Shown: positions 9,884-22,525, numbered from the stretch's first letter. The stretch: DNA of 64,000 nt from Pholiota molesta (GCA_014925825.1 JACGCK010000166.1:1-64000); one strand, 5' to 3'. Numbers and translations: made by a program. Notes: a model not told the origin generated them from the letters alone.

Positions 9884-12366
9884 TCAGGTTTTCGGGAGGT
9901 ATTGCTCCTTCCTCTTCCTTAACCGTGATCCCAAATTATCTTGTTTGAGAACACGATGAGTACCGTCCGCGACTTTGATGAAGTGGTCATTTTCCGATAA
10001 CCAAGAATAGATACGCGCCACTGTCAAAGGAAGCAAGACCGGGCTTTGCAAGGTCTGAATTTTCTCATTGTAAGCAGCTTGAATAGCCCGCGCTCTTCCC
10101 CACTAATAGGGTTTGAGTGAGTTATTATATATGCAAACAAGAGCAGCTTACCTCAATTGCCTTGCGCCGGCCCATAACTAATGTTTTGAAATATGACGGG
10201 GATGCGACTAGTCTATAAGGAGTGGCAAAATTTGGAGGCCGAGAACCTTAAATAAATGTTTTTAAGTAGAACATCAGCCTAGAAATGGATAAACAAACCT
10301 AAAGTCATTGGGAACCGCTTTGTGAGTTTTGTCAAGATCGACGTGGATACTAGATTCCAGACACCGGCGTCAATCCTTGCAGTATGCAAAAATGACTATG
10401 CTTACTATTACTAGAGCTATTCTCAACAATGGCCTGACTTTCAAGCCTGGTTTCTGGTCCAGATCTTGGAGTAACAACCTGGTTCCAATGGGACTTCGAA
10501 TCGATGGGGACATAATCCAGTTTCGATGGCTTCAGAACCGTATTTTTGTCTAACTCTACGTCCAAGACTTGATCTTGACCAATGACAACACCTCGACCTC
10601 CGATGGGATCCAACTATAAAAGGAGAGAATTAGGATGTGATGGAAAAAGGAAATCTGATGCTTACATCTACCCAATGCTCAAACAAAACTTTCTGATCTT
10701 GATTCATTTGATCTGAAGACGTCCCCGAGAAAGACAACTCGACTCTGGCAAGGAAAGGTTTATCAGACACACCGACGACGACGAAAGGGGGAGTTGTCGT
10801 TGGAGGAGGGATGGGTATCGAGAGCGTTGAGTCCGATGGTGTCACTCTGACGCCATTGAGTACACTTGTAATATGATTTGCCTATCATGCAAAACAGTGT
10901 AAATTGTAGGCAAGACGAAACTCGAAGGTGATATCTGACTCACATACGAAGGTGCATCTACTGAAATCATCCATTTGTGTGTAAAGTCTTTGCGCTCATT
11001 CGGACGTTGGTCTACCACAACCATAACGATTAGTACCAACATTTGGCAACGTTGAATGTAAGCACCTTCTGGAATCGGCAAGCTGCGATCCGTAATCACA
11101 ATACGTGCAATAAAGCGGAAACGGCTTCCATGAGGTGTGAGTTGCTCAGGAACGATTGGCGCTGAGGCAGAATGCTTTCACTAACAGTTAACAGATAGCC
11201 TATACATAAATGTCCTATACTTACTTTTGTGTCAGAATGTTTGATGTCATTATTGACAATTTCCCCGGGAGTTGATTCGTCAGTATCATGTTCAGGTTCC
11301 AATATCAGCGGCTCTGCTAGATTTCGATCGGTAAAAGACATTTTCCAAGGACGTTTAAGGCTTTGTGTCTCTTTCAAACCAGCTCCTTGTTTATTTCCAA
11401 ATCGATATCTGAATCCTCGTCCCATACCTTAATTTGACGACGAATGGCCTCTTTTCCGAGAAATGGAGCGAGTGATGGAGAATCTTCATGTAGTCCAAGT
11501 GTTTGATTTAAGTGGCTCCCATCGGTGGAACCGCCATTATTTTGTGCCTCACTTCCTGTGTTTCGCTCAACGCCGCCATTCCCTCGACTTTGACCACCGA
11601 CGGCCATCTGGAATATCGTTTGCAAGCCTGGTAGCACACCGGCGGGACCCGTTCCTACTTCAATTCCGGCTTCCTCGTCTAAATCGTTATCAAGAACGGC
11701 ACACGCCCTGATACATGCGTCGTGAGTACCCCATTCCAGGCCATGTGTAAGACGAGCATGGTTTAACAGCCCTTGCAGAGAGGTAAAAGTAGTCTTGGAG
11801 CAACCCGGGCATCTCAAGATGTACAGGTGATTGTGGCTTCCCTCCTGTTGAACTGCTGGATTGGAGCGTGTATATAAAAACGACGACTTGGGCTTGAAGT
11901 TCGGGGGATATAGTTTCTTTGGTGAGGGCCGCGCAGGTCGGTTGGAAGTGTTGAATGGCGGAGTTGGGTCTCGACTCAGGATGCAATGAGAAGGTCTTTC
12001 AAGGGATAGTAATGCATCCATAGCGACATTACGAAAGGTCTCCTGTGAAGCGGATCCATTTCCTGTTGCTTTTATGAGGATCTGGCATGGGATGTATTCA
12101 GAGAACATACCATTCTGGATAGACTCCTGCAGTAGAATACCCCATGCGATCCTAGCTTCCAATGTTTGCGTTAGCTGCTGTCTCAACGCAATTTCCAAGT
12201 CGACCTCTGCATTGATGTCGTGTATGAGCTCTTTGGAGGGAACAGGTTCGTTGACAAGTTTGCGCCTTTTTGGAGAAGACATTGATGGAGGAGGACGAAC
12301 CGTTTCATCTTGTGGACAATTTGTTTCCGGAATAGAGCGGCCCGCAATCATTTCCTTATTGGGCAT
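9884..12366 (-). CDS. YEATS-domain chromatin protein with N-terminal zinc finger (YEATS2-like)
   Basis: Nine exons (12366-11428, 11368-11225, 11174-11066, 11011-10944, 10881-10666, 10613-10406, 10349-10299, 10246-10152, 10102-9884) give 682 aa with all phases agreeing. The N-terminal third has a helix and a zinc-finger-like LRCPGCSKTTFTSLQGLLNH segment (residues ~185-205). The YEATS domain follows with DFTHKWMISVDAP, VELSFSGTS and KVLFEHWVDLDPIGG; this fold reads acylated histone lysines. The C-terminus has MGRRKAIEWGRARAIQAAYN and a helix compatible with a histone-fold partner region. A later start at MSSPKRRKLV (about residue 29) is equally possible. Presumed nuclear; exact complex unknown. 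Confidence 0.88.
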
Positions 12367-12761
12367 TTACAGGCATTTACAGGCAGCGGAATCGAAGAAG
12401 TGAAGTTACTAACGTGGAATAACCTTGCCAAGAGGGGGGCAGGTAATTTACATTTCTTTGGAAGAACTAGAACAGAAGATTGGTTCTTTGGCGGAAGGTG
12501 TCAACGAAGGGGAGTGTAGTACACAGCGTGAAAAGAAGTTAAAAGTCACAACAATTTAAAAGCTACAAACCAACTACAAACACGAAAACAGGATAACAAA
12601 TTACAATTCATAACTTGTATATCTATGAAAGCAAGACAACATCACGATTGAAAGTCGAGTGAGACTAGAGCGAAATAAAGTGAGGGTTTACATGTAGTCC
12701 GGACCCTGGGTATATTGAGACGAGCTTCTTCATCTCAATGTTACACTAATTCCATGTGAAA
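12367..12761. other. intergenic, nothing recognised
   Basis: 395 bp between the YEATS gene start and the stop of zinc-finger gene 1, both minus strand; presumed promoter plus terminator, no distinct motif seen. Confidence 0.5.
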
Positions 12762-14036
12762 TCAAGGAGACGTTCCGCCAAATGTGTGAGGATCCACGCG
12801 AATAAACAACGATTCGCGCTGTGGCAATGACCCAACTTGAGATTTCTGCTTGCAATTTCTTTCGTGCCTTGATAGCGAGGTCGTAAATCCTTGACCACAA
12901 AATTTGCAAATTTTATCGGCAATGCCTAAGTGGGCCTTATAATGATCTACCACTAGAAATTAGTTCCAATAACCAGAGAGACAAAATAGTCAAGAACTTA
13001 CTTAACAGTCCATTCTTGCGAGTGAAGCTGCCATTACAAGCCTCTAGCTCACAGATAAATGAAGCATTGTTTTTCCTGCGAAAACTACTAGCCGCTCGTC
13101 CGGCCAACGAAGATACTTTTGCCTTCATCGGTTTTTGAAAGCGGGTCTTCGAGGCGAAGGACTTTTGATTAGCGATGGACAACAGGTTACTGAACTGCTG
13201 TCTTATGATTGTAGGATCTTGATTGACTAGGTCCTGGCAACCCAAAGCGGAAAGGAGCATTATAACGTCCTCTGTCGATATGTTTGATCCTTCAGAAAAG
13301 TAGCATGTTAATTTAATGAGCATGAATATGATAGTACAGTACTGGGAAGTTGACATACTTGTGTTATCGGAATGGTTCCCATGTTCGTCCCACAGACGCC
13401 CGTTAGAGGCTGCGGGTACGAATCCGCCATTATTAGGATACGTTGGAGTGATAAAGGACTCTTGATACGGAGAACTAACATCGCTCAAGAAGTTTGAAGC
13501 GGTGGAAACTGACGAATCGCTGTGGGGAGAGTGGCCAGAGAGAGTCAGGCGGTCGCCCGTTTCAGAAGTCATCGACTCATACTGCCGCCAATCCGGGGAC
13601 AGGATGTATGGGCTGGATAAGAAGCTGCAGCTGGGTTGCTCGGTAGTAATAGATAAGGGAGCTGCTCGCAAAGTTGATTTGTTCGAAAAGTCGGGTTCAT
13701 GGTCATAAATGTGTTCACGCGTGGTTGGATAGAGTTGAACGTTGGGATTGTATTGCATGCCAACGTGTTCCTCGTAACGTGCATTCTCACGGCCACGATT
13801 CCAAGAAACTGAGAGAATTGTGAGTCAGAGAAAAACTGGCGATAGATATTGCTATAAATCATTTCACCTTCAGGTTCATAGATCTTTATTCCAGGAACAG
13901 AAACGTCTTCGTGTTGTTCATCTCTAAAAGTCAAAGGCAAGTCAAGGCGGCGCCAATCATTCGAGCTGTGTCTCTTACCCAGAATGGGAATTGTAGTAAT
14001 GGGCGGCCATTCGAGACCAATGGGTGGCAAACTCAA
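12762..14036 (-). CDS. zinc-finger protein 1 of the tandem array
   Basis: Five exons (14036-13979, 13921-13868, 13808-13359, 13289-13002, 12946-12762) give 344 aa. A long Ser/Pro-rich N-terminal part is followed by two zinc fingers near the C-terminus. Finger 1 is C-x4-C-x12-H-x3-H (FICELEACNGSFTRKNGLL, then NHYKAH). Finger 2 is C-x2-C-x10-H-x3-C (ICKFCGQGF...SRHERNC), one residue shorter between Cys and His than in genes 3-5. The last intron falls inside finger 1, one codon before its first zinc-binding His. The 'KNG' spacing and 'HLGIADK' linker are shared with gene 2. It is a likely nuclear DNA- or RNA-binding regulator; target unknown. A TATA-like element lies about 88 bp upstream. Confidence 0.75.
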
Positions 14037-14121
14037 GCAGACTCGGAGTATGGCACTGGTGATAAGGTAGGAACTGCAGTGGGGGACACCTATCTTTCTA
14101 TATGATATTACTTTGAGTATG

Positions 14122-14131
14122 GTTTATAAAG
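14122..14131 (-). promoter_or_regulatory. candidate TATA box for zinc-finger gene 1
   Basis: Minus strand CTTTATAAAC about 88 bp upstream of the ATG at 14036. Confidence 0.45.
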
Positions 14132-14852
14132 GAGCGCTAGTTCGGCGCACACACCATTAGACACCAGGTTTATTAGCAAGCTGTCCGCCCTTCCTCAGCA
14201 AGTTATTGCATTGTGCTGTGATTCTGCTGTGCCCCACTACTACAGCTTCAGCAAAAAGCTCGTTAGTTATTTTTCAAGGCTATGACAGCGTATTATCTAC
14301 CCCTCATAGCTGCGATGTAAATTGACCACACTGCAAGTTGTCAAGTCAATGTTCTGAAGGTGTGATAAGGTGTGTATATGTGTGGTACATTGGTATGCGA
14401 CCTTATCCAAGTCCAGGTATACTTTGGCAGGCTTGAGACCTTATGATAATATTATGGGTATCATACAATTCAGTTTACACCGGAGCAGTAAAGCAATGTT
14501 ATTGTATCGATTACTTAAATGAATTGCAGTGAGCGTGATCCATCGCGCTACTGAAGCGTTCCATGATATGATATTGGTGAGTCGTCTATTAATGATACAG
14601 AATATTCTCTTCAAGCATCTAAGAATACACTAAAGTATAAATGTTTGGTCGATGTGTATTAAAATGCGGTAATCTGATGAGGAGTGTACAATGAAATGCA
14701 AAATGAGTAGAGGAAATAATTGATGCAGATAACAATGGCTGGACATGGCAGCCACACACAAAGAAAGCAAAGGACAAATGAGAATTAAGAAGAACAAACG
14801 CACTGATATGCCATCAGGGCATACGCTTCATGATACTATCGATTTTCCTTCT
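14132..14852. other. intergenic, nothing recognised
   Basis: AT-rich sequence between zinc-finger genes 1 and 2; no coding frame or repeat I can support. Confidence 0.5.
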
Positions 14853-16211
14853 TCAGAGGGGGCCTGCTGCGATCGGGGTTGCTCTTGCATTTCTTGATGT
14901 GACGTCCAAGGAGGTGGTGAACCCGCGCTTGCAAAACATACAATGCTTGTCCGCTATTCCTAGATGGCTTCTATAATGATCTTGAGAAATCATCAGCGGT
15001 ACGTCTATTTCGAAAGAGAATAATGTCCTTACTCATAACTCCATTTTTTCTGGTAAAGCTTGCAGGACAAAGCTCACAGACAAACGTAGCCTCACATTTA
15101 CGTCGCGATTTAGAAGCTTTCAATGTTGCTGCAGTACCAATTTCCATCTTCGCTGGCTTCGTGAAGTCATTCACTGGCAACTTGTTGTCGCTGAGCATTA
15201 ATCGGTCAATAAATGCCTTTCGAATGTCGTCGGGGTCCTTGGAAGCCATCGAACTCCCTGCTTCAGAAAGCAGAGCAAGCATGTCCCGGATAGTTACGCC
15301 GGCAGAGCTATTGCCTGAATTAGGCAAAGTAAACCCCGGATTTAGAAAACCAGTGCCATGACTAGGATCATATGTAGTAGCTCCTGCTTGTCATAACTAA
15401 GCTAAGTAATGGGATTTCTTAGAGACCAATTGCCATACCTTGTGGGTCGGTAGAATCTATTCCGAGAGAGTCAACGTAGGTTCCTAATTTTTCCACGCTC
15501 GAACCCACAGAGCTCGCTGGTGTGATATAGTTTCCTAAAGAAGGGTTGGTATTGGTGCTACCCAACGAATAGACGGAGTCGCTCGAGCGCGAGTGACGCA
15601 ATTCTCCGAGTGGATATTCCAGTAAGTCCGACAAATGTGTATAATGTACCGGCTCTCCATAGTCGTTGAATTGGTCGAATTCTTGCTGTAGAGCTCTACC
15701 GTCCGCGGGCAAAGGGGACAGGGAGCGAAAGGATGTAGAAGGGGAGGGTGTGTATTCTGAACCGCTGCTGAAATCCTCTCCGATACTCCTATGTTGACCG
15801 GAATATACATCGGGTGGAAATTGTAGAGTCTGCACAAAGTTTTGGTAGCCTTCTTCATTGGAGCGAGGTATACCGACAGCTACAAATAATGAGCTTTCGA
15901 AGATAATGTAGGGATGCAGTGTGCGAACCTGGCTCGATGCTGATAATTGGAATATCGAAGTTTGGGCTGTCGTAACTATGACTAAGTTTCCAATAGTCAA
16001 GACGGGATGTTTTTTGATTCCGCTAACCTATCCACTCGATCATAGTCTTGATTATTTGCGGAAGGGAACTCTGTTTCATCGTTGAGAGGGGGCGGAATGA
16101 CTCGAAATTAGGTTCTGATTTTACTGGTTTAAAAGGGACTGGATTCAAAGTTGGTTGATTGTAATAGGCTATGCTCCTTCAAAAACTTTCAGACAATGAG
16201 GGTGTGTTCAT
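14853..16211 (-). CDS. zinc-finger protein 2 of the tandem array, last finger out of frame
   Basis: Tentative start ATG at 16211 (MNTPSLSE), then spliced segments reading SHSYDSPNFDIPIISIEP, AVGIPRSNEEGYQNF, a Ser-rich region, and FVCELCPASFTRKNGVM split by an intron before NHYRSHLGIADK. Finger 1 is C-x2-C-x12-H-x3-H. Finger 2 starts correctly (HCMFCKRGFTTSL) but then reads into an unrelated tail and stops at 14853. One extra base near 14905 would restore RHIKKCKSNPDRS and its His and Cys, matching the paralogues, with a stop at 14836. Either a true one-base loss or sequence error. The 5' exons are less certain than the 3' half. Confidence 0.65.
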
Positions 16212-17373
16212 GGTGTGCAAGTTGATATGTGTCCATCACTTTGCAACGTTCCTATTATAGTCCGGAAAGCATCGGAATTCTATAGAGCCTTTGAGGGAAG
16301 AGTCATCAAGGTTCGTAACATATACTAACAGCACGTAATACATACCGCAGATAAGTTATCTATGTTGTATCTGTGACGAGAATCCGGCTGATGTAGTAAT
16401 TTGGCTTTAAGCGCCCGTGACGTGACATCTTTTGAAAGGAGCTTCAACAATAAATATTTCGAAAGACGCATACCAAGTGAACAATCGTTCACATACTCAT
16501 ATAAATGTACAAAAAAAAAATCTGCAACACATGCAACGTATCAATTACTCGCAGTGACTCATAATTCAAATTATTCCAAAAAAAGACAGCTTGCAGAGCA
16601 AGTGCAGGGTCTCATGACTTCAGCAAAGTGGGAAAAATGGTCTTCTTTGGAGACAAGAAGAACCAAGTGTCCTTGTATTCGGAATGAGGCTTTCATACCT
16701 TTGCATCGCCTTCGAACAATAAAATATGTTGATCGTTGACAGGGTGTGCATAGTACAAGGACCCATCTATATAGTTTTGAGATTGATCTCTTACCGACAC
16801 TGCCTTCTATACTCGAGTTAGGTTAAAAAAATATCGTTAACAGACGATAGGTACTGGTTTTCTTCGCACCAAAATAGGCTTGAACTTGAACTGGAAAGCC
16901 GCTCAACCTACATATATGGTTTTTCATGCCCCGGCACAGCCATGGAGTTCTTGTCAAGTGGATATGCCATACTAAGAAACTTGAACCATTGTGACCATCA
17001 TAAAATCCGAGTCCTGATAGGTCCTGATTGCGGGGTGGATCAGCAAATTCTGTGATGAGATGAGATTATTGCTCATTTCCGATGATTGAGTCTTGTTCTG
17101 TCAGCGCCAGTCTGCATCAACCGAGCAACGAACTTTTGGCGTTTCGAGATGACATTGTACATCCCTTGTTGCACTCCAAAACTGACTAGATTCGTAGGCG
17201 GCTTGATAGCCCTCACATGCATTGTTACAATTTGCAAATCCGATATCAGGATGGAGACATTGATTAATATATTTAGAAGAATCGAGACACAAGGGTGGAT
17301 GAGGTGTGTGCATATAAGATCGGAGTCTATGGGAAAAGAGGAGTATAAAGAGCCTTAAACATATGAGCACTAA
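16212..17373. other. intergenic, nothing recognised
   Basis: About 1.16 kb between zinc-finger genes 2 and 3. Scattered short frames only (the longest on the plus strand at 16401-16739, no motif). It may contain decayed array sequence. Confidence 0.4.
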
Positions 17374-18514
17374 TCACTTCTTTCCAGACCATTCAGAGCC
17401 TTTACAAGTGTCTTTGTGGCGTTTAATCGACGATCCAGAAAATGATTTACCACAATTAAGACACTCATTTGGAGTGAGTCCAAAGTGAGCTGACAAGTGG
17501 TCTGTACAGAAAAAGCTGGTGAGGACCTTCGAATCCTTATTTCAAGTGGATACACTCACATCTGAGATTACTCAGTCTCGTAAAAGGACTCCCGCAGAAC
17601 TGGAAAGGACAATATGCCTTTGGGGTTTGGCCGCGGGTCATCTTGCTATTTCTTTCGATTCGGCTGGCAGGCGAGCCTATGGTGGGTTTGAATTGAGCGA
17701 AAATCCGCTCTACTTCAGCCTGAGAACAGACAATGCCATGTAATTTGAGGTAATCCTCAAACTCGCCCCGCAATCTGGCCATATGATCCGGGTGAGATGA
17801 CGGTACCGTGCTTAAGAAAGGGCGGTGGGCCATCATAAACTCTTCAAGACGAAGCTGCAGTTGATGGTTAGGAGCCAGAACGGCAGGGATTCTTTGTGGT
17901 AAGCCGTGATCTTCTATGGAAATACCACCCTCTCGTGAATTAAGTTGAAAGACTGGAATATCTGACGAAGAATTATTCAGGTTCATGGGTTCGATCGGAT
18001 CACGGTCGATTGCTTGCTTACTAGCATTATTATAATAACGATGTGGGTATTGGGCATACAAGGAATTGCTGCCAGTGGCAAGCAATGTTTGCTCTATGCC
18101 AGGCATTTCGTCTAGCTGGTAAGACGGGCCGTTCGGGTGTCGCGATCTGGTCCATACGGCATGTGAATTGTCGAATGAGACTGTCGACAGGTTTGAATTG
18201 GTCGGCTCTTGAAAGAACCTGGGATGAACTGCCTGGGTTACACTTGAACCCGTGAATAAGGCAACCGGCACATTCCCCTCTTCGAAATGGTGCGGCGGGT
18301 CGTGCCCCGGTTTATCATCCTGCCATACTTCCTTGGGCGTCGTCGGAGTAGATGAAGGTACAACCGCGGACAGGTTCGTACCCAGCGCTAGATGCATTCT
18401 GTGAGATAACACTTTCAACAAATATTGTAATTTTACTTACTCGAATGAAGTCCAGCAGTCGGGATATTGAAATATGACCGGCTCGTATAGGCTAATATTG
18501 CTTGTAAGTGGCAT
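17374..18514 (-). CDS. zinc-finger protein 3 of the tandem array
   Basis: Three exons (18514-18441, 18398-17560, 17501-17374) give 346 aa. The N-terminus MPLTSNISLYEPVIFQYPDC is followed by about 250 residues of Ser/Pro/Asn-rich sequence, then two fingers. Finger 1 is C-x4-C-x12-H-x3-H (YCPFQFCGSPFTRLSNLR, then YHLSAH). Finger 2 is C-x2-C-x11-H-x3-C (CLNCGKSFSGSSIKRHKDTC). The second intron splits finger 1 one codon before its first His, as in the other array members. A helical MARLRGEFEDYLKLHGI segment precedes the fingers. Its first exon overlaps by about 23 nt the apparent 3' end of the upstream frame, in a different phase, so one of the two models may be wrong at that edge. Confidence 0.75.
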
Positions 18515-19660
18515 ACGATTTGAGGAGTAAAAGTTGGCTCACATTGGAAAAGCGTAACATTCGTTTCGGAATTACAGGCCGAATCCCTTGTATGTCCACG
18601 CACAGAGTTGTGCCCTTGGAAAAACGCGGTTAGCATAGAATACCAATGTAATTGAAAAGATTGACCTTCATACGCCATGGTTTTCCGAAAATTTCTCCCT
18701 GAACTGCTTCGAACGGAAAAGTCGATTGGGTAAATCCGAGATCGTTGGAAAGCTCATATTCCACAGCGTCGTCAACGCTTCGATTGGTGACTACAGGCAG
18801 AGTGAATTCCGAGACGCGCAAAAGGAAAGATAATGACTCGCAATTGCCAAACAGCGGTCCCGTTAGGAAAGGTGAATGTTCTTCATGGTATGTAAGTCAC
18901 ATCCATATAATGATGAGTATAAAACACTCACCAATGTTATCGTTGGCCATGTTTCTTTGGCCATCTCGTTGCGGCATTGGGAAGGGCGATGGTGGAAGAA
19001 TAATCTCAGCCCTGCCTGGTGTTAAGGTGGTACTACCATAGGCACGGTCCCAATGTTTTCGTTGATTAAACCAGCTTTGAGCGGCGTCGAGGGAGTAGCA
19101 CGCTGTGCAGGGCCTCCCGAACGTCCTTCGAAGTCGATGCGCGGAATGACCATCGCGGCGGGCCGTGTCTCTGGATGGAGTTGGAATCCATGATGGCGCA
19201 GAAAGACACAAGGCTAGGGTCTTGGAAAAAAGAAAATGTGGCTGTTATGTAGTATTTGGAGTATAATTAAGAAAAGCGGCGTTGCAGTAAAATCGCCATG
19301 CGGTGTAATCATCATCAGTTTTAGGCCCTTTTGTGGAAACGTGGCTCGTAAAAGCTGAGGGAGGCCGAGGGTGCATTGGCGGGGGCGCAGTTTGACGCGG
19401 AACTCAATTGAATTTCCGGCGTTTTGAGGACATTGCAGGGTCGAGCCTGGACATTCTCCGCACTCGGAAAATTTGAAAGCCTTGGTAAAGTTCAACGCCT
19501 TGAAAATATGACCATAATAACTGTGCGTGCTGATACACACACTAGTATATGCCATGTCGTGCGGTGCAGGATCAAAGGGATTCCATACGAGTAACAGACC
19601 ATTCTGTAAAGACGGAATGCAAGGAAAGAGGTAGCTCTTGCGTCCTGTTAGATTTCGCAT
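18492..19660 (-). CDS. hypothetical protein in the zinc-finger array (3' half best supported)
   Basis: The 3' half can be spliced consistently: a segment ending PQRDGQRNMANDNI, a 51-nt intron, an exon including VVTNRSVDDAVEYELSNDLG and ending GKPWRMK, an intron, then GTTLCVDIQGIRPVIPKRML and a stop at 18492. The 5' part (to 19660) is open but its exon limits are unclear, and several start codons in different frames compete near 19100-19160. No family is recognised and no zinc finger is present. It could be a partner gene of the array unit or a decayed copy. Confidence 0.4.
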
Positions 19661-20242
19661 TAAAACGATATTATTAGCATATTGGGCCCTGATTTCGAAA
19701 GATAATAGATTAGAATAAGTATAACTGATGGAAGGAGTATGGCTGATTTCTTACATTGCTGACCGTACATGATCGGCTATGCTGCAGACAGAGAACCTCG
19801 ATAATGGAACATGTTATCGCGACTGTAGAGGCTGTCCCCCGAAGTCTAGATAGAACGCAGGGCTATTCAACACGCTGCAAAGGTATGTAATTCACATCTA
19901 CCCACAGCACACCATTCTGAGTCTGAATTGCTTCTTCCGGAAGGCCTCGAGGCTGCATCGAGGATAATAGGATGGAAGTTTCCTTCGCTTTGAGGCGCAA
20001 CATCACCGACTTTACGTATTATGAGCGTGAAATGCTCCAACGCTATCGGGCAAGGAATTGGAGGAACATGGATATCGCACGTAGGAATCGTTTTGAGAAA
20101 TGCACTGTTTTTCGCAAGGAGAACGAAACGCGGTATTCAAAATGCATTTATTTTGGCAGTACACATCAATCTGTTCCACAGATGTTGGAAGTAGCGTTCG
20201 CATGGACCATATGAATAGCTGTCACCATCCCGACGTCTGCAT
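19661..20242. other. intergenic, possible fragment of the array partner gene
   Basis: Minus-strand sequence around 19870-19960 contains ATGGTGTGCTGTGGGTAG context resembling ATGGTCTGTTACTCGTATGG near 19600, suggesting a degraded copy of the same 5' exon. Nothing complete. Confidence 0.3.
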
Positions 20243-20870
20243 TCATCGATTCAATTGCTTTACTAGCTCCTCCGCCCTGGAATTTGGCTGCGCAGCAGCT
20301 TGTGGGTAGTCATAAGCGAAACCCAAACCAGTCTGGAGGTTTCTGCGCCTCAAGCAAGTGTTGTGTGGTTGAAACAAATCGGGATGGGGAAAGCGCCCCG
20401 GAGGGCCTGAAATAGTAGAAATTGTCGATAGAGGGATAGATAGAGGACCGGCATAAAGATAGGTGGCCTGACCCAATGAAACGCCTAATTCGCAACGGGA
20501 TGAAGGGCGGAATGCTGCAGTCTGTGCATTCATTCGCTGAAATAGGATCCGAGTCACGACCACCTTTGGGCAATTCACCAAAGGGGGATTACGAATGCCG
20601 AGATAGAGAGATAGAAAAGGAATAACGAAAAGTTCGATTGCAGTACTGATGAGTGGGGGTCCTATGGGAGCGTCCGAACGCGCCAGGTGTTGCCCTGCAA
20701 TAGATCGTATGGCGGTTCGACCCCGATAGTTCGGTTGCTGCTTCGATATATGATAGACTGAGGCAGGTCCCTGGGCATGTGGGTGGAGCAGGCTCAGGGG
20801 ACGTCTATAGGCAGATCCAAGCACGCTCGAATGTGGCCACGCATTTAGTTATACAAGGGATGATTTCAGC
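20243..20870 (-). repeat. duplicated segment, copy A
   Basis: Shares ordered similarity with 22818-23500 (for example PPDWFGF here and TPDWLGF there, and AYRR/AYRQ starts), and both sit just downstream of zinc-finger genes 4 and 5. It looks like the non-zinc-finger half of a duplicated unit; frames are broken, so probably a decayed gene. Confidence 0.45.
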
Positions 20871-20923
20871 AGTTCTTGCCCGCTTTCATGGATCGGATAG
20901 AAGGCGATAGAAGGACGAAATGG

Positions 20924-22464
20924 TCAAGACCCTTTGCATTTTTTCATGTGGCGAGAAAGCGAGCTTTTTGCGAGATGCGCGCTACAGAGTTCGCACTTTA
21001 CGCCAGCTTTTCCGAGATGCGCCCGGATATGATCTTTGAGAAATTCAGAGACGACCTCGAAACATGCTTGGACTAAAGACTTACTCGTCAGGTTATGCTT
21101 CCGCGTGAAAGTCTTGCGGCACTGGTCGCATGTAAAGGAAGCTTTTGTTTTTCTCCGCTTTCGGTTGCCCGAGTGTTAGCGGCGAGCCAACTATGGGGCG
21201 GGGTTGACTGTGTTTGGTTGGCGTGCATTGTGCTGAACGCCTGATGGGCCCGCTTCCGAAGAATCCGGCCACTCCGGCTTTACGAGAAAGCGATCTTCCG
21301 CGATATCGTCGTACGGTCGATGGGCTAGTAAAACATTGAACATCAGCTCACCACTCCCATGGAAAATGATGATAAATTATAACACACTTGCTGCGAACTA
21401 ATTTTCTAGTCCTCTCATTGGAGTGAACTGGGCAAAAGAGGCTCCGGAAATGTGATGGGTTGTTGGGTTGCGACCACTCGTTCGAATTCGCCAAGAGCCT
21501 CGAATCAGCCGTTTGCCCATCGTACTGCCGAGCTGGAGAGTTTTGCCCAGACATATTGTAATGTACATTTCCATCCTGAAGCCTCCGTGTCCAGCCGGGG
21601 TCTGCAACAAGTCCGTGGCCACTGCGGAGAGTGCATGATTAACGCCTCCGCAGTCTAAAAGGTGTGTCAGAAGCTGGGACAATAACAAGTAAGAATTACG
21701 GACAGATTAACTGAGGCTGTTCGTTTGCGTTAATGATATTGACCTCGGATGAGGTAGAACCTTTGGACGCTACGTCGTTAGCTATGGTCTCGTAACGACT
21801 TCGAAGCGACCAACCATTGAACTCGCCACGTGGGGCACCCTCAGTTGGCAAGTTCAGCCAATTATGGCTTGGGTGGACATAACCACCACTATAAACACCT
21901 TTGACATCATACGCTGTTAGTTAGCATCGGATGGAAGTAAAAATGTGAGTGCATGAACTAACCATTGTTCGCCCCAACAGGAACTGTTTGTGCGTGGGGG
22001 TGGGGCACCGCGATGGGCACTGCCGTCTGCTGGGGGGGAGCGCCATCAGATAAGGTGATAGTGCTGACAGCGCGATGGGGTGAGGACGGGGGTCCTGAGC
22101 GTACGCGACCTCGGAGGACCACAACGGCGTGGTAAGGTTGCGCTCAGACGAGGCTGTAACTGTTCGTTCATACGCGCGCTGACCAGCGGATCGCCTCGCG
22201 CAGGCAGCGGGCTGTGCGCGCATCGCCATACGAGGGTGCTCCACAGTGACCTGCTGTTGTGCGCATTGAACCAGTCGACGTTCGGCGACCCCGCGACAGC
22301 ATCTGTGGGTTTGTTAGCGGCTGTCCTGGCTGGAAAGGATAGTAGCTTACTCGACGTCCCGGAGTTTCCTCCATGGGCGCTTCTCGACAACGGATCAAGT
22401 CTTTCGTAGGGCGCAAACGCGTAAGGGGAAGCCGTTTCCGGGGGTCAAAGGAAAAGGGGTCCAT
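20924..22464 (-). pseudogene. zinc-finger gene 4 of the array, probably degraded 5' half
   Basis: The 3' exons are intact: ASFTCDQCRKTFTRKHNLT split by an intron before NHIRAHLG, then CELCSAHLAKSSLSRHMKKC and a stop at 20924. The fingers are C-x2-C-x12-H-x3-H and C-x2-C-x11-H-x3-C. Upstream, alignment by eye with gene 5 shows matching blocks (SPYAFAPY versus SPYALAPY; GAPSYGD versus VQPSHGD; LSDGAPPQQT versus LSDGTALNNS) that lie in different frames. In-frame stops near 21175 and 21190 must be removed by a 51-nt putative intron. The 22000-22440 part is clearly more GC-rich than gene 5. Either a pseudogene or a sequence with several base errors. Confidence 0.6.
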
Positions 22465-22525
22465 GCTAAGGAGTAAGAGTACGAGGCGATTGAGATGGAT
22501 ATAAATGCGTTCAGTGAGTGTTGGG

